From Clostridiaceae bacterium (GTDB lineage Bacteria; Bacillota; Clostridia; Lachnospirales; Lachnospiraceae), in the NCBI GenBank assembly GCA_009911305.1, contig QXXC01000040.1:1-39733 (forward strand): a stretch of 39,733 nucleotides of DNA, given 5' to 3'. Every line of letters starts with the position of its first letter. Within the stretch, counting starts at the first letter, position 1. The translations under genes were made by a program, and so were the position numbers. The notes under the pieces were generated by a model. That model had not been told where the DNA came from. It worked only from the letters and a program-made list of their open reading frames with translations, and did not search any database. Positions 24,089-33,161 of the stretch are shown here, one piece after another.

Positions 24089-25455
24089 CCGCTCTCCTCT
24101 CTTTTCTCCGTCATCTCTCCGTCCGGCATGTCCGTATATCCGCCGGCTGTCATGATAAAGCTTAAAAACAACAGTGGTATCGTATAGTCAATTGCAAACA
24201 GTCCCAGAGAAAGGCCGCACAGGGCTGCTGTAAACAATGCGATAAACCGGATGTTTCCCGGACGGGTGAACCTGGGCATGCGATTCCTTCTGACCATTCC
24301 GAAAACGCTGTATATATAGGAAAGGAACAGAACACTCCCGATGATTCCAAATTGATACAGGATTTCGATATAGGTTTGGTGATGCATCTTAAACTCCGGC
24401 AGCCGCTTATACGCCATGCCTGAGCCAAACAGGATCTTCCCCAGGTCTGAAAGCCAGTCCTTCACATATGCCGTCCAAATGACATAACGCCCTGTTGTCA
24501 GCGTATTCATCACAGAGCCGTAATCACGGGCCGGGTTTGTAAAACGCCCAAAGAAGAGGGTGACAGCCGCCCCATTCGTATACATATTGACCATCAGAAA
24601 CAGCGATATGCCAAGCACACTCCACAAAATCAGCCTCGCAAGCTTTCTCTGCAGATTCGTCATATAATAATAAAAGGCCGCAAATCCGAGCGCAACTATG
24701 AACATTTTAGAAAAGGTCATGATTCCCAGAATAAAGTAAATGCCTGTAAAGGTCATGATTTTCTTTTTTGAAATGTCCTTCAGCCCGCGGCTGCAGAGAA
24801 AAAACAAAAGACAGGCAATGATAAACGCACAGTTTACCGCAAAAAAATTGGTATCCATATCCAGGCCGGAAAACCGCCTCACCTCTATCTCCCCGACGAC
24901 GGCCGTATCGATTTCAATCGCCTGCCCCAGCCTCGCAGAACCTCCTGCTATGACAGCCAGGAGCGCCGCGCATACATGTCCCCAAATATAAAAATCGAAC
25001 AGCCGGATCCATTGCTCCCTTTCAAATGCCAGGGCAAAGATAAGCAGGAGCGAATAATTGACAATGGTTTTTATATCAGAAAGCAGACTGCTCTGTCCCG
25101 GCCTCAAGCCGGATATCATATAAATGGCAAGAAGCGCGTATAAGAGCGCTGTCCTTTTATGAAGCCGGATACCAGCCAGATTTCTCATGATATAAATGAC
25201 AATGAGAATTCCAAACAGGGACGTCTGATACCGGGGCGCGAGTGATACGGCGCTGCTCAAACTTACCAGGGCAAATATCAGATACAGCGCCTCATCTTTT
25301 GAAGAAACTGCCAGGAGCACGGCAGAAACCGCGATAAACCCCGCCATAAATAACTCCGACGATGTGAGGAAACACAGCATAAGCAGCGTCCAGCATATGA
25401 AATATTTATAAATGACCGACTTATCTTCCGGACATATCTTCCTTCTTATAATCAT
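24085..25455 (-). CDS. wzy: Wzy-like polysaccharide polymerase (O-antigen ligase fold)
   Basis: A 456-aa protein with about 11 membrane helices, short loops and one larger outer loop near residues 300-370 (TNPARDYGSVMNTLTTGRYVIW). The G-R-x-x-x-W element in TTGRYVIWTA, followed by HHQTYIEILYQFGIIG, is a feature of the O-antigen ligase/polymerase superfamily. Its position beside wzx indicates polymerisation of flipped repeat units on the outer face. Sequence of Wzy proteins is poorly conserved, so the call depends on topology, motif and context. AAGGAG precedes the start. Confidence 0.82.
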   Translation of the reverse strand: MIIRRKICPEDKSVIYKYFICWTLLMLCFLTSSELFMAGFIAVSAVLLAVSSKDEALYLIFALVSLSSAVSLAPRYQTSLFGILIVIYIMRNLAGIRLHKRTALLYALLAIYMISGLRPGQSSLLSDIKTIVNYSLLLIFALAFEREQWIRLFDFYIWGHVCAALLAVIAGGSARLGQAIEIDTAVVGEIEVRRFSGLDMDTNFFAVNCAFIIACLLFFLCSRGLKDISKKKIMTFTGIYFILGIMTFSKMFIVALGFAAFYYYMTNLQRKLARLILWSVLGISLFLMVNMYTNGAAVTLFFGRFTNPARDYGSVMNTLTTGRYVIWTAYVKDWLSDLGKILFGSGMAYKRLPEFKMHHQTYIEILYQFGIIGSVLFLSYIYSVFGMVRRNRMPRFTRPGNIRFIALFTAALCGLSLGLFAIDYTIPLLFLSFIMTAGGYTDMPDGEMTEKREESG

Positions 25456-25480
25456 TGCCTCTTCTCCTTTGCACAGTGCG

Positions 25481-26461
25481 TCACCCGTTCAGTCTTACGT
25501 TTCGTCTAAGATTGATATGTAAGGCCGCAGCGTACAGCCGTTTACTCACACATAACAGAACCGCAGCCGCTTTCCTGGATACCGATACCTTTGACCGAAA
25601 CAGAATAAATGCCGTATGTTCCCTTAAAAATCGGATGATATCCCGTTCTGCGACGGCATAATCCCGCCGATCCGATGCCGTCATAAGCCTGTCCAGGGCA
25701 TAAAAATAAGCCCAGCACAGACGGTGCAGGCCAATGTCCTTTATATCCGGGTAATTCTGGCAGATCAGTCTGTAATTCTCCCGGTACGCCTCGATGCAGT
25801 CAAAGCATGTCCCGGCGGAACGCTTTGTTGTAATACTTCCGGCTCTGTGAAAATAGAAATATTTCTGTTCCGAAACAGCCACAATTTTTTTACACTGCAT
25901 AAAGACACGGACGATCACAAACGCGTCTTCTGTCGTCTTTCCCTCAGGGTATCGAATGGTTTCAAAAATCTCTCTTTTATATAATTTATCAACTGCATTC
26001 ACACCAAACATGTTTCCGCAAAACGCCTCATATATTGCTTCCTGCGCATCATAGAGCCCATAGCCCGGTTTTGCCTTTTTTGGTGTTTTCCCTTCATAAC
26101 AGTGGTATATACCGCATATGGATACATCCGCCTGCTCCCTTACCAGATTTTTATACAGGATTTCATACATATCCGGGGCGATATAGTCGTCGCTGTCAAC
26201 GAATCCCAGGTAAGCGCCCCTGGCTGCTTCTATCCCCGTATTTCTGGCTGAGCTCAGTCCTGCGTTGGTTTTATGTATAACCCGGATCCTTGCGTCCCGC
26301 CCCGCCATCTCCTCACAGAGCTCCCCGCTGCGATCCGTCGAACCGTCATCCACCAGGATCAGTTCAAAATCCGGGAAGGTCTGTTCCAGGATGGAGCAAA
26401 CACATTTTTCTACATATGTCTCCACATTATAAACGGGAACAATAATCGATAGTTCAGGCAT
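25481..26461 (-). CDS. Family 2 glycosyltransferase
   Basis: A 326-aa GT-A enzyme that transfers an unknown sugar during repeat-unit synthesis at the inner membrane face. It starts MPELSIIVPVYNVETYVEKC and shows the standard series ILVDDGSTDRSGELCEE, NAGLSSARNTGIEAARG and the metal-binding FVDSDDYI. The acceptor region has KTTEDAFV (ED motif). The start at 26461 follows AAGGA at good spacing; a longer frame to 26518 would overlap the neighbouring SDR gene. The basic C-terminal end with hydrophobic patches may contact the membrane. Confidence 0.92.
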   Translation of the reverse strand: MPELSIIVPVYNVETYVEKCVCSILEQTFPDFELILVDDGSTDRSGELCEEMAGRDARIRVIHKTNAGLSSARNTGIEAARGAYLGFVDSDDYIAPDMYEILYKNLVREQADVSICGIYHCYEGKTPKKAKPGYGLYDAQEAIYEAFCGNMFGVNAVDKLYKREIFETIRYPEGKTTEDAFVIVRVFMQCKKIVAVSEQKYFYFHRAGSITTKRSAGTCFDCIEAYRENYRLICQNYPDIKDIGLHRLCWAYFYALDRLMTASDRRDYAVAERDIIRFLREHTAFILFRSKVSVSRKAAAVLLCVSKRLYAAALHINLRRNVRLNG

Positions 26462-26486
26462 AGATTTTTCCTTGATTTCTCGTTTT

Positions 26487-27578
26487 TTATCTGTAAACAT
26501 CGTTTGCGGCGTCCGCACACTCCAGCGAGCGCAGGATTGTCAGAGTTCTTTTGATCCCGGATTTGATATCGTATCTGGCAGACCATCCCAGCGTTTTCAG
26601 CTCCCGCCCGTCAAGCCTTGCCCTGGTCGCAGCGCTGTAGCCCTTTTTTTCCGTCTCATCCGGAGGCGCGGCGATAACCCTTACATGCGCAGCCTCTGCG
26701 ATCAGCGCCGCCAAATCCTTCAGCCTGATATCCGACGCCTCATCTGCAATGTTATAGGCTTTTCCCCGCTCCCCGCGGAGCAGAACCGTGAGAAGGCCGG
26801 ATACCGCGTCTGAAACATAGGTATACGAGTAATACTGTTCTCCCGCGCTTTTCAGGACCACATCCTCGCCGCAGACGCCTTTTTTTATAAACTGGGAGAC
26901 TGCCTTACTGTCATCCGGCTGCATCGTCGGGCCATAGGAACGGGTCAGGCGCGGGATCACCACATCTAATTCTTTTTGCTCCATATACGCCTGGCAGAGC
27001 GCCTCCCCGCAGCGCTTACTCTCCGGGTAGCCGGCGCGCAGCGTATTGCAGTTGATATAACCGCAGTCTTCCTCCCGGAACAGCTCCGTATCCCCGCGGT
27101 TTTCCCCGTAAACCTCATTGGAGGAGGCGAAAACGACGCGTCTGGCATGATGCCCGGCTGCAAAATCCAGCATATGTTTCAGGCCGATAATATTGGTCGT
27201 GATCGTTCCAATCGGGTCTTTTGCATATGCGATCGGATGCGTATTGCTTGCCAAATGGAGTACATAGTCCATGCTCTTTATTTCCGTGCAGATCAGGGGT
27301 TCCCTGATATCGTGTGAAATAAAGCGAAAAAACGGATCTTCCCCGCAATGCGCAAACCGTTTCAGCGCTTTGTCTTTTCTCCTTCCAAGTGCGTAGATCC
27401 GGCAATTCATCGAATACGTCTTATTCCGCTCTAAAAGCACATCCGTGAGGAAGCTCCCGGCCAGTCCCGTCGCGCCTGAAATCAGAACCGAGCGGTCCTG
27501 AAGCTTTTCCCACGGAAGCTCCAGACCAGCCGTATCCCTCACATCCTCCAGGTACTGTTCATTCTCAAATATTTTCAT
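26487..27578 (-). CDS. NAD-dependent epimerase/dehydratase (extended SDR)
   Basis: A 363-aa nucleotide-sugar or related dehydrogenase. The Rossmann loop GATGLAGSF is near residue 35, then LHLASNTHP, FASSNEVYGE and the catalytic YPESK (Y-x-x-x-K). The C-terminal part has YSYTYVSDAVSGLL, typical of sugar-nucleotide SDRs, with a sequence style closest to UDP-glucuronate decarboxylase-like enzymes. An extension of about 25 residues precedes the Rossmann fold. Its place beside an IspD-like cytidylyltransferase suggests it could make or change the alcohol or sugar that is activated with CDP. Exact substrate unknown. Confidence 0.85.
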   Translation of the reverse strand: MKIFENEQYLEDVRDTAGLELPWEKLQDRSVLISGATGLAGSFLTDVLLERNKTYSMNCRIYALGRRKDKALKRFAHCGEDPFFRFISHDIREPLICTEIKSMDYVLHLASNTHPIAYAKDPIGTITTNIIGLKHMLDFAAGHHARRVVFASSNEVYGENRGDTELFREEDCGYINCNTLRAGYPESKRCGEALCQAYMEQKELDVVIPRLTRSYGPTMQPDDSKAVSQFIKKGVCGEDVVLKSAGEQYYSYTYVSDAVSGLLTVLLRGERGKAYNIADEASDIRLKDLAALIAEAAHVRVIAAPPDETEKKGYSAATRARLDGRELKTLGWSARYDIKSGIKRTLTILRSLECADAANDVYR

Positions 27579-27587
27579 TTCCTTCTC

Positions 27588-28313
27588 TCACTCCTTTCGT
27601 CCGGCATCCCTGTCCATCCTTAAATACGCTTTAAACATCTCCAGATCATCCTTGGTCGTCAGCTTGATATTTTTATCCGAGCCGGATGAAAAATACAGCC
27701 GTTCGCCCAGCTCAACCATCATTGTATTCGTATAAGACGCGCCGTATATCCCAATTCCCTTTTCAAACGCCGTCCGGTACGCCCGAAGCAGTGTCTCAAA
27801 CCGATATGCCTGCGGCGTGGATACCCGGCGCAGCCGCTCTCTGGGGATATATTCTGTCGTCGTTCCGATCATCTCTTCACTGACCACAAAAATCTGTTCA
27901 TTATACGGCAGCGAGGTAACACCATTTCCATATATCCCCGCTGTTTCAATGACATCCGTTAAAACCGTATCGTCAACCATCGGACGGATCCCGTCATGAA
28001 TGACAATGATATCGCTGTCCCTGCATTTCCCCTCCAGATGATATACGCCGTTCCGTATGGATTCCTGCCCTGTCTTTCCGCCGGATATCACCCATTTCAG
28101 CTTATCAATATGAAATTGCTTTGCATAAGCCCATAAAACGTCATGCCATCCGTCCAGGCATACCACTTCAATGGCGTCAATGTCCGGATGCCTCTGGAAT
28201 CCCTCCAGCGTGTAGATCAATACCGGCTTATCGTACACATGGATAAACTGCTTTGGTATATCCTGCCCCATGCGGCTCCCGGAACCGCCTGCTATAATGA
28301 TTGCTGTGTTCAT
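27588..28313 (-). CDS. IspD/TarI-like cytidylyltransferase
   Basis: A 241-aa enzyme of the IspD family, which joins a phosphorylated polyol to CMP from CTP. It begins MNTAIIIAGGSGSRMGQDIPKQF, the CTP-binding loop, and continues GGKTGQESIRNGV, VIHDGIRPMVDD and the family's STPQAYRF. At an end-of-operon surface locus, beside an SDR and a CDP-alcohol transferase, it is far more likely to make a CDP-alditol (as TarI does) than the isoprenoid precursor. The start at 28313 gives an ATGA overlap with the gene before it; the longer frame to 28421 is rejected. Confidence 0.87.
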   Translation of the reverse strand: MNTAIIIAGGSGSRMGQDIPKQFIHVYDKPVLIYTLEGFQRHPDIDAIEVVCLDGWHDVLWAYAKQFHIDKLKWVISGGKTGQESIRNGVYHLEGKCRDSDIIVIHDGIRPMVDDTVLTDVIETAGIYGNGVTSLPYNEQIFVVSEEMIGTTTEYIPRERLRRVSTPQAYRFETLLRAYRTAFEKGIGIYGASYTNTMMVELGERLYFSSGSDKNIKLTTKDDLEMFKAYLRMDRDAGRKE

Positions 28314-29041
28314 TTTCCTAATTCCCTCTCCAGAAGCTTTATGATTGAATAAAGCATCATGCACACATTCAGTACAAAATATAAAACCGTAAACTCGGTA
28401 TTTAAGCTCAGGACAATACAAATCAGCATCACGACTTCCTGAAACCCGGCCGGATCACACAGGTTCAGAACAACGTTTTTTGCCAACCCGTAAGAACCCT
28501 TATCCTTTAACGCCTCCGCTTCCGCCTTTCCCGGGTTTAACGAAAGCTTCCTGTGCATCAGTAGTCTCGGTATAAGCGCCGCCGCCGCGCTGAGTGCGCT
28601 CAGCATCACCGGCATCGCCGGATCCGCCGGCCTCCATCCTCCCTGATCAAAATAAGCGGCATTTCCCATAGCCAAAAGGATCAGAACCATCGTCAGATAT
28701 CCGCCCAGCGTATCGAGAAGATCCCCGTTTGCTGATTTCACATTTTTATATCTTGCGATATTTCCGTCGATCCCGTCTCCCATATTCCATAAAAAGAAAA
28801 ACAGCAGGCCCGCCAGCCTCTGGGGAATGGTCTGTCCCAGTGACAAAAAAGCAAAACCGGCAAGCGAGCAGAATATTGACAAAACCGTCACTGTATTGGG
28901 CGAGATATTCGTATACAGAAACGGAATGGTCAGAACATACGACAGCGGCCTTCCGATATAAAACGCGAAATAGCTGCTGCGCGCTTCCCTTCTCTTTTCC
29001 GGCGTCATAGTCTTTTTTTCAATCTCTCCTGGCGTAATCAT
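28310..29041 (-). CDS. CDP-alcohol phosphotransferase-family membrane protein with an altered motif
   Basis: A 243-aa protein with about six membrane helices. The family motif D-x2-D-G-x2-A-R-x8-G-x3-D-x3-D is present at Asp89, Asp92, Gly93, Ala96, Arg97, Gly106 and Asp110, but the last position is Gly114 (DTLGGYL) instead of Asp. That last Asp is taken as catalytic in well-studied members. The family moves an alcohol phosphate from a CDP carrier to a hydroxyl group in the membrane. Coupled by a four-base overlap to the IspD-like gene, it probably uses that CDP product to place an alditol phosphate on a lipid or glycan. The altered residue leaves the activity uncertain. Confidence 0.82.
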   Translation of the reverse strand: MITPGEIEKKTMTPEKRREARSSYFAFYIGRPLSYVLTIPFLYTNISPNTVTVLSIFCSLAGFAFLSLGQTIPQRLAGLLFFFLWNMGDGIDGNIARYKNVKSANGDLLDTLGGYLTMVLILLAMGNAAYFDQGGWRPADPAMPVMLSALSAAAALIPRLLMHRKLSLNPGKAEAEALKDKGSYGLAKNVVLNLCDPAGFQEVVMLICIVLSLNTEFTVLYFVLNVCMMLYSIIKLLERELGK

Positions 29042-29056
29042 GATTCTCTCGTTCCT

Positions 29057-30157
29057 TTACATATTCAGATACAGCTTTTTGAACTGTTGTTCGACATGCT
29101 GTATATCGTATTTTTTAATCTTTTCTGCGTTGTAATCGCCAAACCGGCTGCACAGCTTTTGATTTTCCTTTAATATCTGAATGGCTCTCTGATATCCCTT
29201 CTGATCCTTTGCCTTTACCAGCAAACCGCCTTTTTTATGCTCAATCAAATCAACATTTCCGCGGATCCGGGAAGCGATAACAGGCTTTTTGCAGGCCATG
29301 GCTTCCATCAGCGCTACGGAAAGCCCCTCCTGCAGGGACGGGAAAATAAATGCGTCACAGGCATTACATAAATCCGTTACATTCCTGCAAAATCCAAGCA
29401 TATGGACGTTTGCATCCAGATGATGTTTCTCTGTCAGCCCTCTCAGCTCATGCTCCAGCTTTCCCGCCCCGGCAATAAATAAGTGAACCTCCGGATCTCC
29501 CATTTTGGATATGGCCTGGATCAGCAGCTTATGATTCTTTCTTGGTATCAGCTCTCCCACTGTCAACAGAATAAAATCATCCTTTTTTAATCCGAATTGT
29601 GTCCGCAGGCAGTCTGTTTCATATGCGTGAAACTGTCCCGTATGGACGCCGACTCCGTTTACCAGAGCAACATCTGAAGCTTTCATCCGTTTCGCCGCCT
29701 CGTAGTCCTCCCGGTTAATTGTGATCAGCAGATCTGTCAAACGCGATAAATAAATCTCCACCGGATAGTAAATCAGCCAGTTGCGCTTAGGCGCCCCCCT
29801 GTAAAAATGAAAACCATGAGCCATATATATTACTTTACACCCTGTCTTCCGGCCCGCCAGCCGGCCTATCGCGCCTCCGACTGGCTCATGGCAAAAAATC
29901 GTGTCGTATCGCCTCAGTCTGATGAGGGACACAAGATGTCTGTACGCCGTTATATTTTTCAATGAGTACGGGCTTCTCTGAAACGGGAGCTCATATACCG
30001 TTAATCCATATTCTGATATCAGCTCATCCAAATATACGCCGGTTCTGGAGCAGGCGCATTCCACAGACATCCCCTGACGCTCCATGCTCCGGATGTGTGG
30101 AATCAGAAAATTCCATATCATTGAATCCGTTGTGCATACGATCAATACCCGCTGCAT
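29057..30157 (-). CDS. Family 4 glycosyltransferase (EpsD-like)
   Basis: A 366-aa GT-B enzyme. The N-terminal half has LIVCTTDSMIWNFLIPHI and the MAHGFHFYRGAPKRNWLIYYPVE stretch that is strongly typical of EpsD-type enzymes, written here in two parts: AHGFHFYRGAP and NWLIYYPVE. The C-terminal donor site has TVGELIPRKNH and FPSLQEGLSVALMEAMACKKPVIAS with the E-x7-E motif. It should add the second sugar after the priming transferase encoded just before it. GAGGAAGG precedes the ATG. The donor sugar is unknown. Confidence 0.92.
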   Translation of the reverse strand: MQRVLIVCTTDSMIWNFLIPHIRSMERQGMSVECACSRTGVYLDELISEYGLTVYELPFQRSPYSLKNITAYRHLVSLIRLRRYDTIFCHEPVGGAIGRLAGRKTGCKVIYMAHGFHFYRGAPKRNWLIYYPVEIYLSRLTDLLITINREDYEAAKRMKASDVALVNGVGVHTGQFHAYETDCLRTQFGLKKDDFILLTVGELIPRKNHKLLIQAISKMGDPEVHLFIAGAGKLEHELRGLTEKHHLDANVHMLGFCRNVTDLCNACDAFIFPSLQEGLSVALMEAMACKKPVIASRIRGNVDLIEHKKGGLLVKAKDQKGYQRAIQILKENQKLCSRFGDYNAEKIKKYDIQHVEQQFKKLYLNM

Positions 30158-30169
30158 GTTAAACCTTCC

Positions 30170-30865
30170 TCACTCTGTCACTGTCCATACCGTTTTAATT
30201 AAAACCGCCCATTCTCTGAATAATGAAAATTTCCTCATCTCATCCAGGTTCCACTTCATCTTCTCCGGAAGCGCCTTCTCCACATATGCCTCCTCCACAC
30301 TCCTCCCCTTTCTCACTTCTTCCTCCAGAATCCTTCCTTCATCCCGAAAATGGATACTGGCCTTTGAAGTCACTCCTGCCGGAAGCAACAGAGTCGCATA
30401 CATTTCCTTCGTGTACGCCCTCACATACCTCGCCACCTCCGGCCGTGCCCCCACAAAGCTCATTTCGCCTTTCCAGATATTAATAAGCTGCGGGATCTCA
30501 TCCAAACGGCATCCACGAAGTTTTTCCCCCATCCGTGTTATCCTCACATCATTTCCGACCGTAACAAGACTACCTTTCTGATCTGCATTCTCCACCATGG
30601 TCCGGAACTTATATATGTAAAACCGCCTCCCATACTGCGTCACCCGCTCCTGGCGGTAAAATACCGGCCCCTCCGAGTCCAGCTTAACCAAAACAGCCAG
30701 AAACAAAAAAAGCGGCGCCAAAAGCGCCAGAAGCACAGAAGACGCGGCAAAGTCAAACGTCCGCTTTACGGCCAGCCCCGCCCGGCGGCGGCGCAGCGCC
30801 TGATAGTACGGGCGCACCTCCTCTGTCCTCATAAATTCTGGAAGCGCATTCCATTTACAGAGCAT
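30170..30865 (-). CDS. Priming sugar-phosphate transferase, short form
   Basis: A 231-aa monotopic enzyme that should put the first sugar phosphate on undecaprenyl phosphate in locus A. One re-entrant hydrophobic helix at about residues 35-60 (SSVLLALLAPLFLFLAVL) is followed by motifs IYKFRTMVENAD, CRLDEIPQLINIWKG and MSFVGARPEVARYV. It lacks the polytopic N-terminal half of the locus B enzyme (241-1608), so the two loci start their glycans with different enzyme types. A 130-base gap with no clear gene (30866-30995) separates it from the aminotransferase. Confidence 0.92.
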   Translation of the reverse strand: MLCKWNALPEFMRTEEVRPYYQALRRRRAGLAVKRTFDFAASSVLLALLAPLFLFLAVLVKLDSEGPVFYRQERVTQYGRRFYIYKFRTMVENADQKGSLVTVGNDVRITRMGEKLRGCRLDEIPQLINIWKGEMSFVGARPEVARYVRAYTKEMYATLLLPAGVTSKASIHFRDEGRILEEEVRKGRSVEEAYVEKALPEKMKWNLDEMRKFSLFREWAVLIKTVWTVTE

Positions 30866-30995
30866 CCCTCTTCCACCCCCTTCCCTTTTTGTTCCTGCTC
30901 CTGATCTGCTTCCGATTTACAGAACCTCCCTCTTCCCGGCTGCAGGACAACAGGCGAAACCGGCTGAAAAAGTTTGTCCGGCAGTCCGTATTTCC

Positions 30996-32213
30996 CTACA
31001 ACCCCGCATAACATTCCCGGAACGCCTCCGCCACCCATTTCACCTGTTCATCCGACAGGCAGGTGTGCAGCGGCAGCGTGATCTCATTTTCATACTGATG
31101 AAACGCGTTTGGGTAATCCCTGATGTCAAATCCCAGCTTTTTATAAGCAGTATGCATTGGCAGCGGCTTATAGTGCACATTCGCCGCCACGCCCTTCTCT
31201 GCCAGCGCCTCAATAAACGCGTTCCGAAACGCTTCCGTCTTCCCACAAAGCCTCGCCAGGCAAAGATGGCGGCTGGAGTGGTACTCCCTCCCCACACGAT
31301 CCGTCCCGTCATGCGAAAGCAGCTCCACCGGGAGCCCTCCCAACGCCGCCTCATAGACATCCAGGATGTCCCTCCTGCGCTTCAGCATCCCCGCATAGCG
31401 TTCCATCTGCGCCAGCCCGATTCCGGCCATAATGTCCGTCATGTTGCACTTATAGCCTGTCATCACAATGTCATACTCCCACGCCCCGGGCTTTGTCTTG
31501 GCCAACGCGTCCTTGTCCTGCCCGTGCAGGGACAGGAGCATAAACTGGCGGTAGATCCACTCATTGTCAAAGCCCGGAATGTCCCTCCAGGTCAGCGCGC
31601 CGCCCTCGGCGGTTGTGAAGTTTTTAACGGCATGGAAGGAAAAGCCCGTAAAATCCGCCGTCTCCCCGCATCTCTTCCCGGCCCGCTCCGCGCCGAACGC
31701 ATGGGCCGCATCCTCCAGGACTACGATCCGCCCAAATGCCTCCTGAACCTCATTAGCAGGAGAAAAACATCCCTTTTTTCTCTCCACAATCTCATAAATC
31801 CGCTCATAATCGCACATCACGCCGCCGATATCCACGGGGATAATCACCTTGGTCCGCTCTGTGACCGCCTCCTCCAGCTTCGCGTAATCCATCTCATACG
31901 AGCCGGGCGCGGTGTCCACCAAGACCACCTCCGCCCCAGCATGGCATGCCACGCTGGCGCTTGCCGAGTACGTGTAGGCGCTTGTGATCACCTCATCCCC
32001 GGGCCCCACGCCCAGGAAATGCAGCGCCAGTTCCATGCAGGCCGTCCCTGAGTTTAAGCAGACCGCCTTCGGCGCATGGACATAGGCCGCCACCCGTCGT
32101 TCGAGCTCCTTCGTCTTCGGCCCGGTGGTGATCCACCCGGAGCGCAGCGCCTCTGTCACCTCTTTCACCTCTGCCTCCGAAATATCCGGCGGCGAAAATG
32201 GTACTTTTAACAT
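30996..32213 (-). CDS. DegT/DnrJ/EryC1 aminotransferase
   Basis: A 405-aa PLP enzyme that makes an amino sugar from a keto nucleotide sugar. It starts MLKVPFSPPDISEAEVKEV, and the PLP-binding parts are clear: LNSGTACMEL, SAYTYSAS, VLEDAAHAFGA and the Schiff-base lysine Lys197 in HAVKNFTTAEGG. The C-terminal part has NVHYKPLPMHTAY, which closes the active site. AGGAGA lies seven bases before the ATG at 32213, whereas the longer frame to 32390 codes an unlikely Lys/Glu-rich stretch. No obvious dehydratase partner is encoded in the cluster, so the substrate may be made elsewhere or by the SDR at 26487-27578. Confidence 0.9.
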   Translation of the reverse strand: MLKVPFSPPDISEAEVKEVTEALRSGWITTGPKTKELERRVAAYVHAPKAVCLNSGTACMELALHFLGVGPGDEVITSAYTYSASASVACHAGAEVVLVDTAPGSYEMDYAKLEEAVTERTKVIIPVDIGGVMCDYERIYEIVERKKGCFSPANEVQEAFGRIVVLEDAAHAFGAERAGKRCGETADFTGFSFHAVKNFTTAEGGALTWRDIPGFDNEWIYRQFMLLSLHGQDKDALAKTKPGAWEYDIVMTGYKCNMTDIMAGIGLAQMERYAGMLKRRRDILDVYEAALGGLPVELLSHDGTDRVGREYHSSRHLCLARLCGKTEAFRNAFIEALAEKGVAANVHYKPLPMHTAYKKLGFDIRDYPNAFHQYENEITLPLHTCLSDEQVKWVAEAFRECYAGL

Positions 32214-32313
32214 CCTGTTCTCCTCTCTTTCCCTCTTTTCTTTTTTCCTTACATGGCTCCATTCGTCCTCCCCCTTGACCTCCGGAACACGTCCCCCTTT
32301 TCCTTTTCCGCAC

Positions 32314-32832
32314 TCACCCGTCTTTCTCCAGCCGTATCCCAAACAGCGCTGTTTTTTTCCTTCCCCGCAGGGGAATATCCAAAACCGCATACCGTTTCCG
32401 CAGATTCATCTCCCGGATCCTTTCCTGAAATGGTTCGAGCGGTCCCTTAAGGCGGCAGACGTTCCCCTCTTTATTCAAATAAACCGTTGTATTTTTGACC
32501 AGATATCCCGGCGCGTTCCTGCGCAGCCTTTTGAGAAACGCCTCTTCCTCCCTCTCCAGCGGGATAAAAGCGCCCTCTCTGTCGCCTAAAAGCACGGCAA
32601 AGCCCGGAATCTTCTTAATACAGCAGAACGCCTCCTCCGGGCGGTCCGTGTCCAGAAAGACATAGCCTGGAAACAGCGGCTTTGTAAGCTCCACCCATTC
32701 TCCTCCCAGCTTTTTCATATACTCCCGTCTCATGCAAAAGCATTCCCTGTACAGGCGTCCGGACAGTCCGCTGCGGATCCGCCCGGTCATCTCCTCTTCC
32801 CCGTCTGTCACAGTCCAAATCACATACCACAT
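32314..32832 (-). CDS. loaP: Second LoaP/NusG-family antiterminator of locus A
   Basis: A 172-aa NusG paralogue. It begins MWYVIWTVTDGEEEM and has the NGN signature LFPGYVFLDTDRPEE. The KOW part shows CRLKGPLEPFQERIREMNLRKR and ends GIRLEKDG, close to the end of the locus B LoaP (GIRLEGDP). Start at 32832 is supported by AGGAGGG nine bases upstream. It is the second such gene in tandem, 330 bases after 33162-33752. Of the two it looks the more typical LoaP. Confidence 0.88.
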   Translation of the reverse strand: MWYVIWTVTDGEEEMTGRIRSGLSGRLYRECFCMRREYMKKLGGEWVELTKPLFPGYVFLDTDRPEEAFCCIKKIPGFAVLLGDREGAFIPLEREEEAFLKRLRRNAPGYLVKNTTVYLNKEGNVCRLKGPLEPFQERIREMNLRKRYAVLDIPLRGRKKTALFGIRLEKDG

Positions 32833-33161
32833 GGAATCCGCCCTCCTGACGGCCTTTGAAAATAAAAATTGACAGCGCTTCGCCATCCCTGCAGAACAAG
32901 CGTCTCCAAAGCCCGGTTCGTCAAAATGTGCCTTGAAGCAGCCGCGCGGACCCATCTTCTCCCGCCCAGCCGGCCGTCTTCACATTTTGCCCCATATGCA
33001 GATACAATCCGCCTGCATGCCTCCGTAGCTGTACAGCCTTTCTTGTATCGTTGTCTTGTTATCATTCTTTCTAAATCTGCAAACTGCCGCGCTCCAACCG
33101 GGCAATTTTTCCGGCAGCCGGACACTGGAATGGTTCTGCTGACCCTGCTGCCGCTTCCATT
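32833..33161 (-). other. 329-base gap between tandem loaP genes; likely leader or gene remnant
   Basis: No recognised gene lies here. A minus-strand frame of up to 101 codons (33125-32820) starts with GTG, lacks a good ribosome binding site and overlaps loaP2; its middle (LERMITRQRYKKG) looks protein-like, so a decayed gene is possible. A small GC hairpin (CCGGCTGCCGG) followed by AAAAATT lies at about 33107-33122. Such a gap is where a LoaP-responsive RNA element could lie, but I cannot identify one. Confidence 0.3.

Noticed and set aside
31065..32051. 328-codon plus-strand open frame
   Set aside because: It is the antisense of the aminotransferase gene, has no known motifs or ribosome binding site, and reflects GC-rich codon bias.
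32820..33125. 101-codon frame before loaP2
   Set aside because: GTG start without a ribosome binding site and overlap with loaP2; kept only as a possible remnant in the gap entry.
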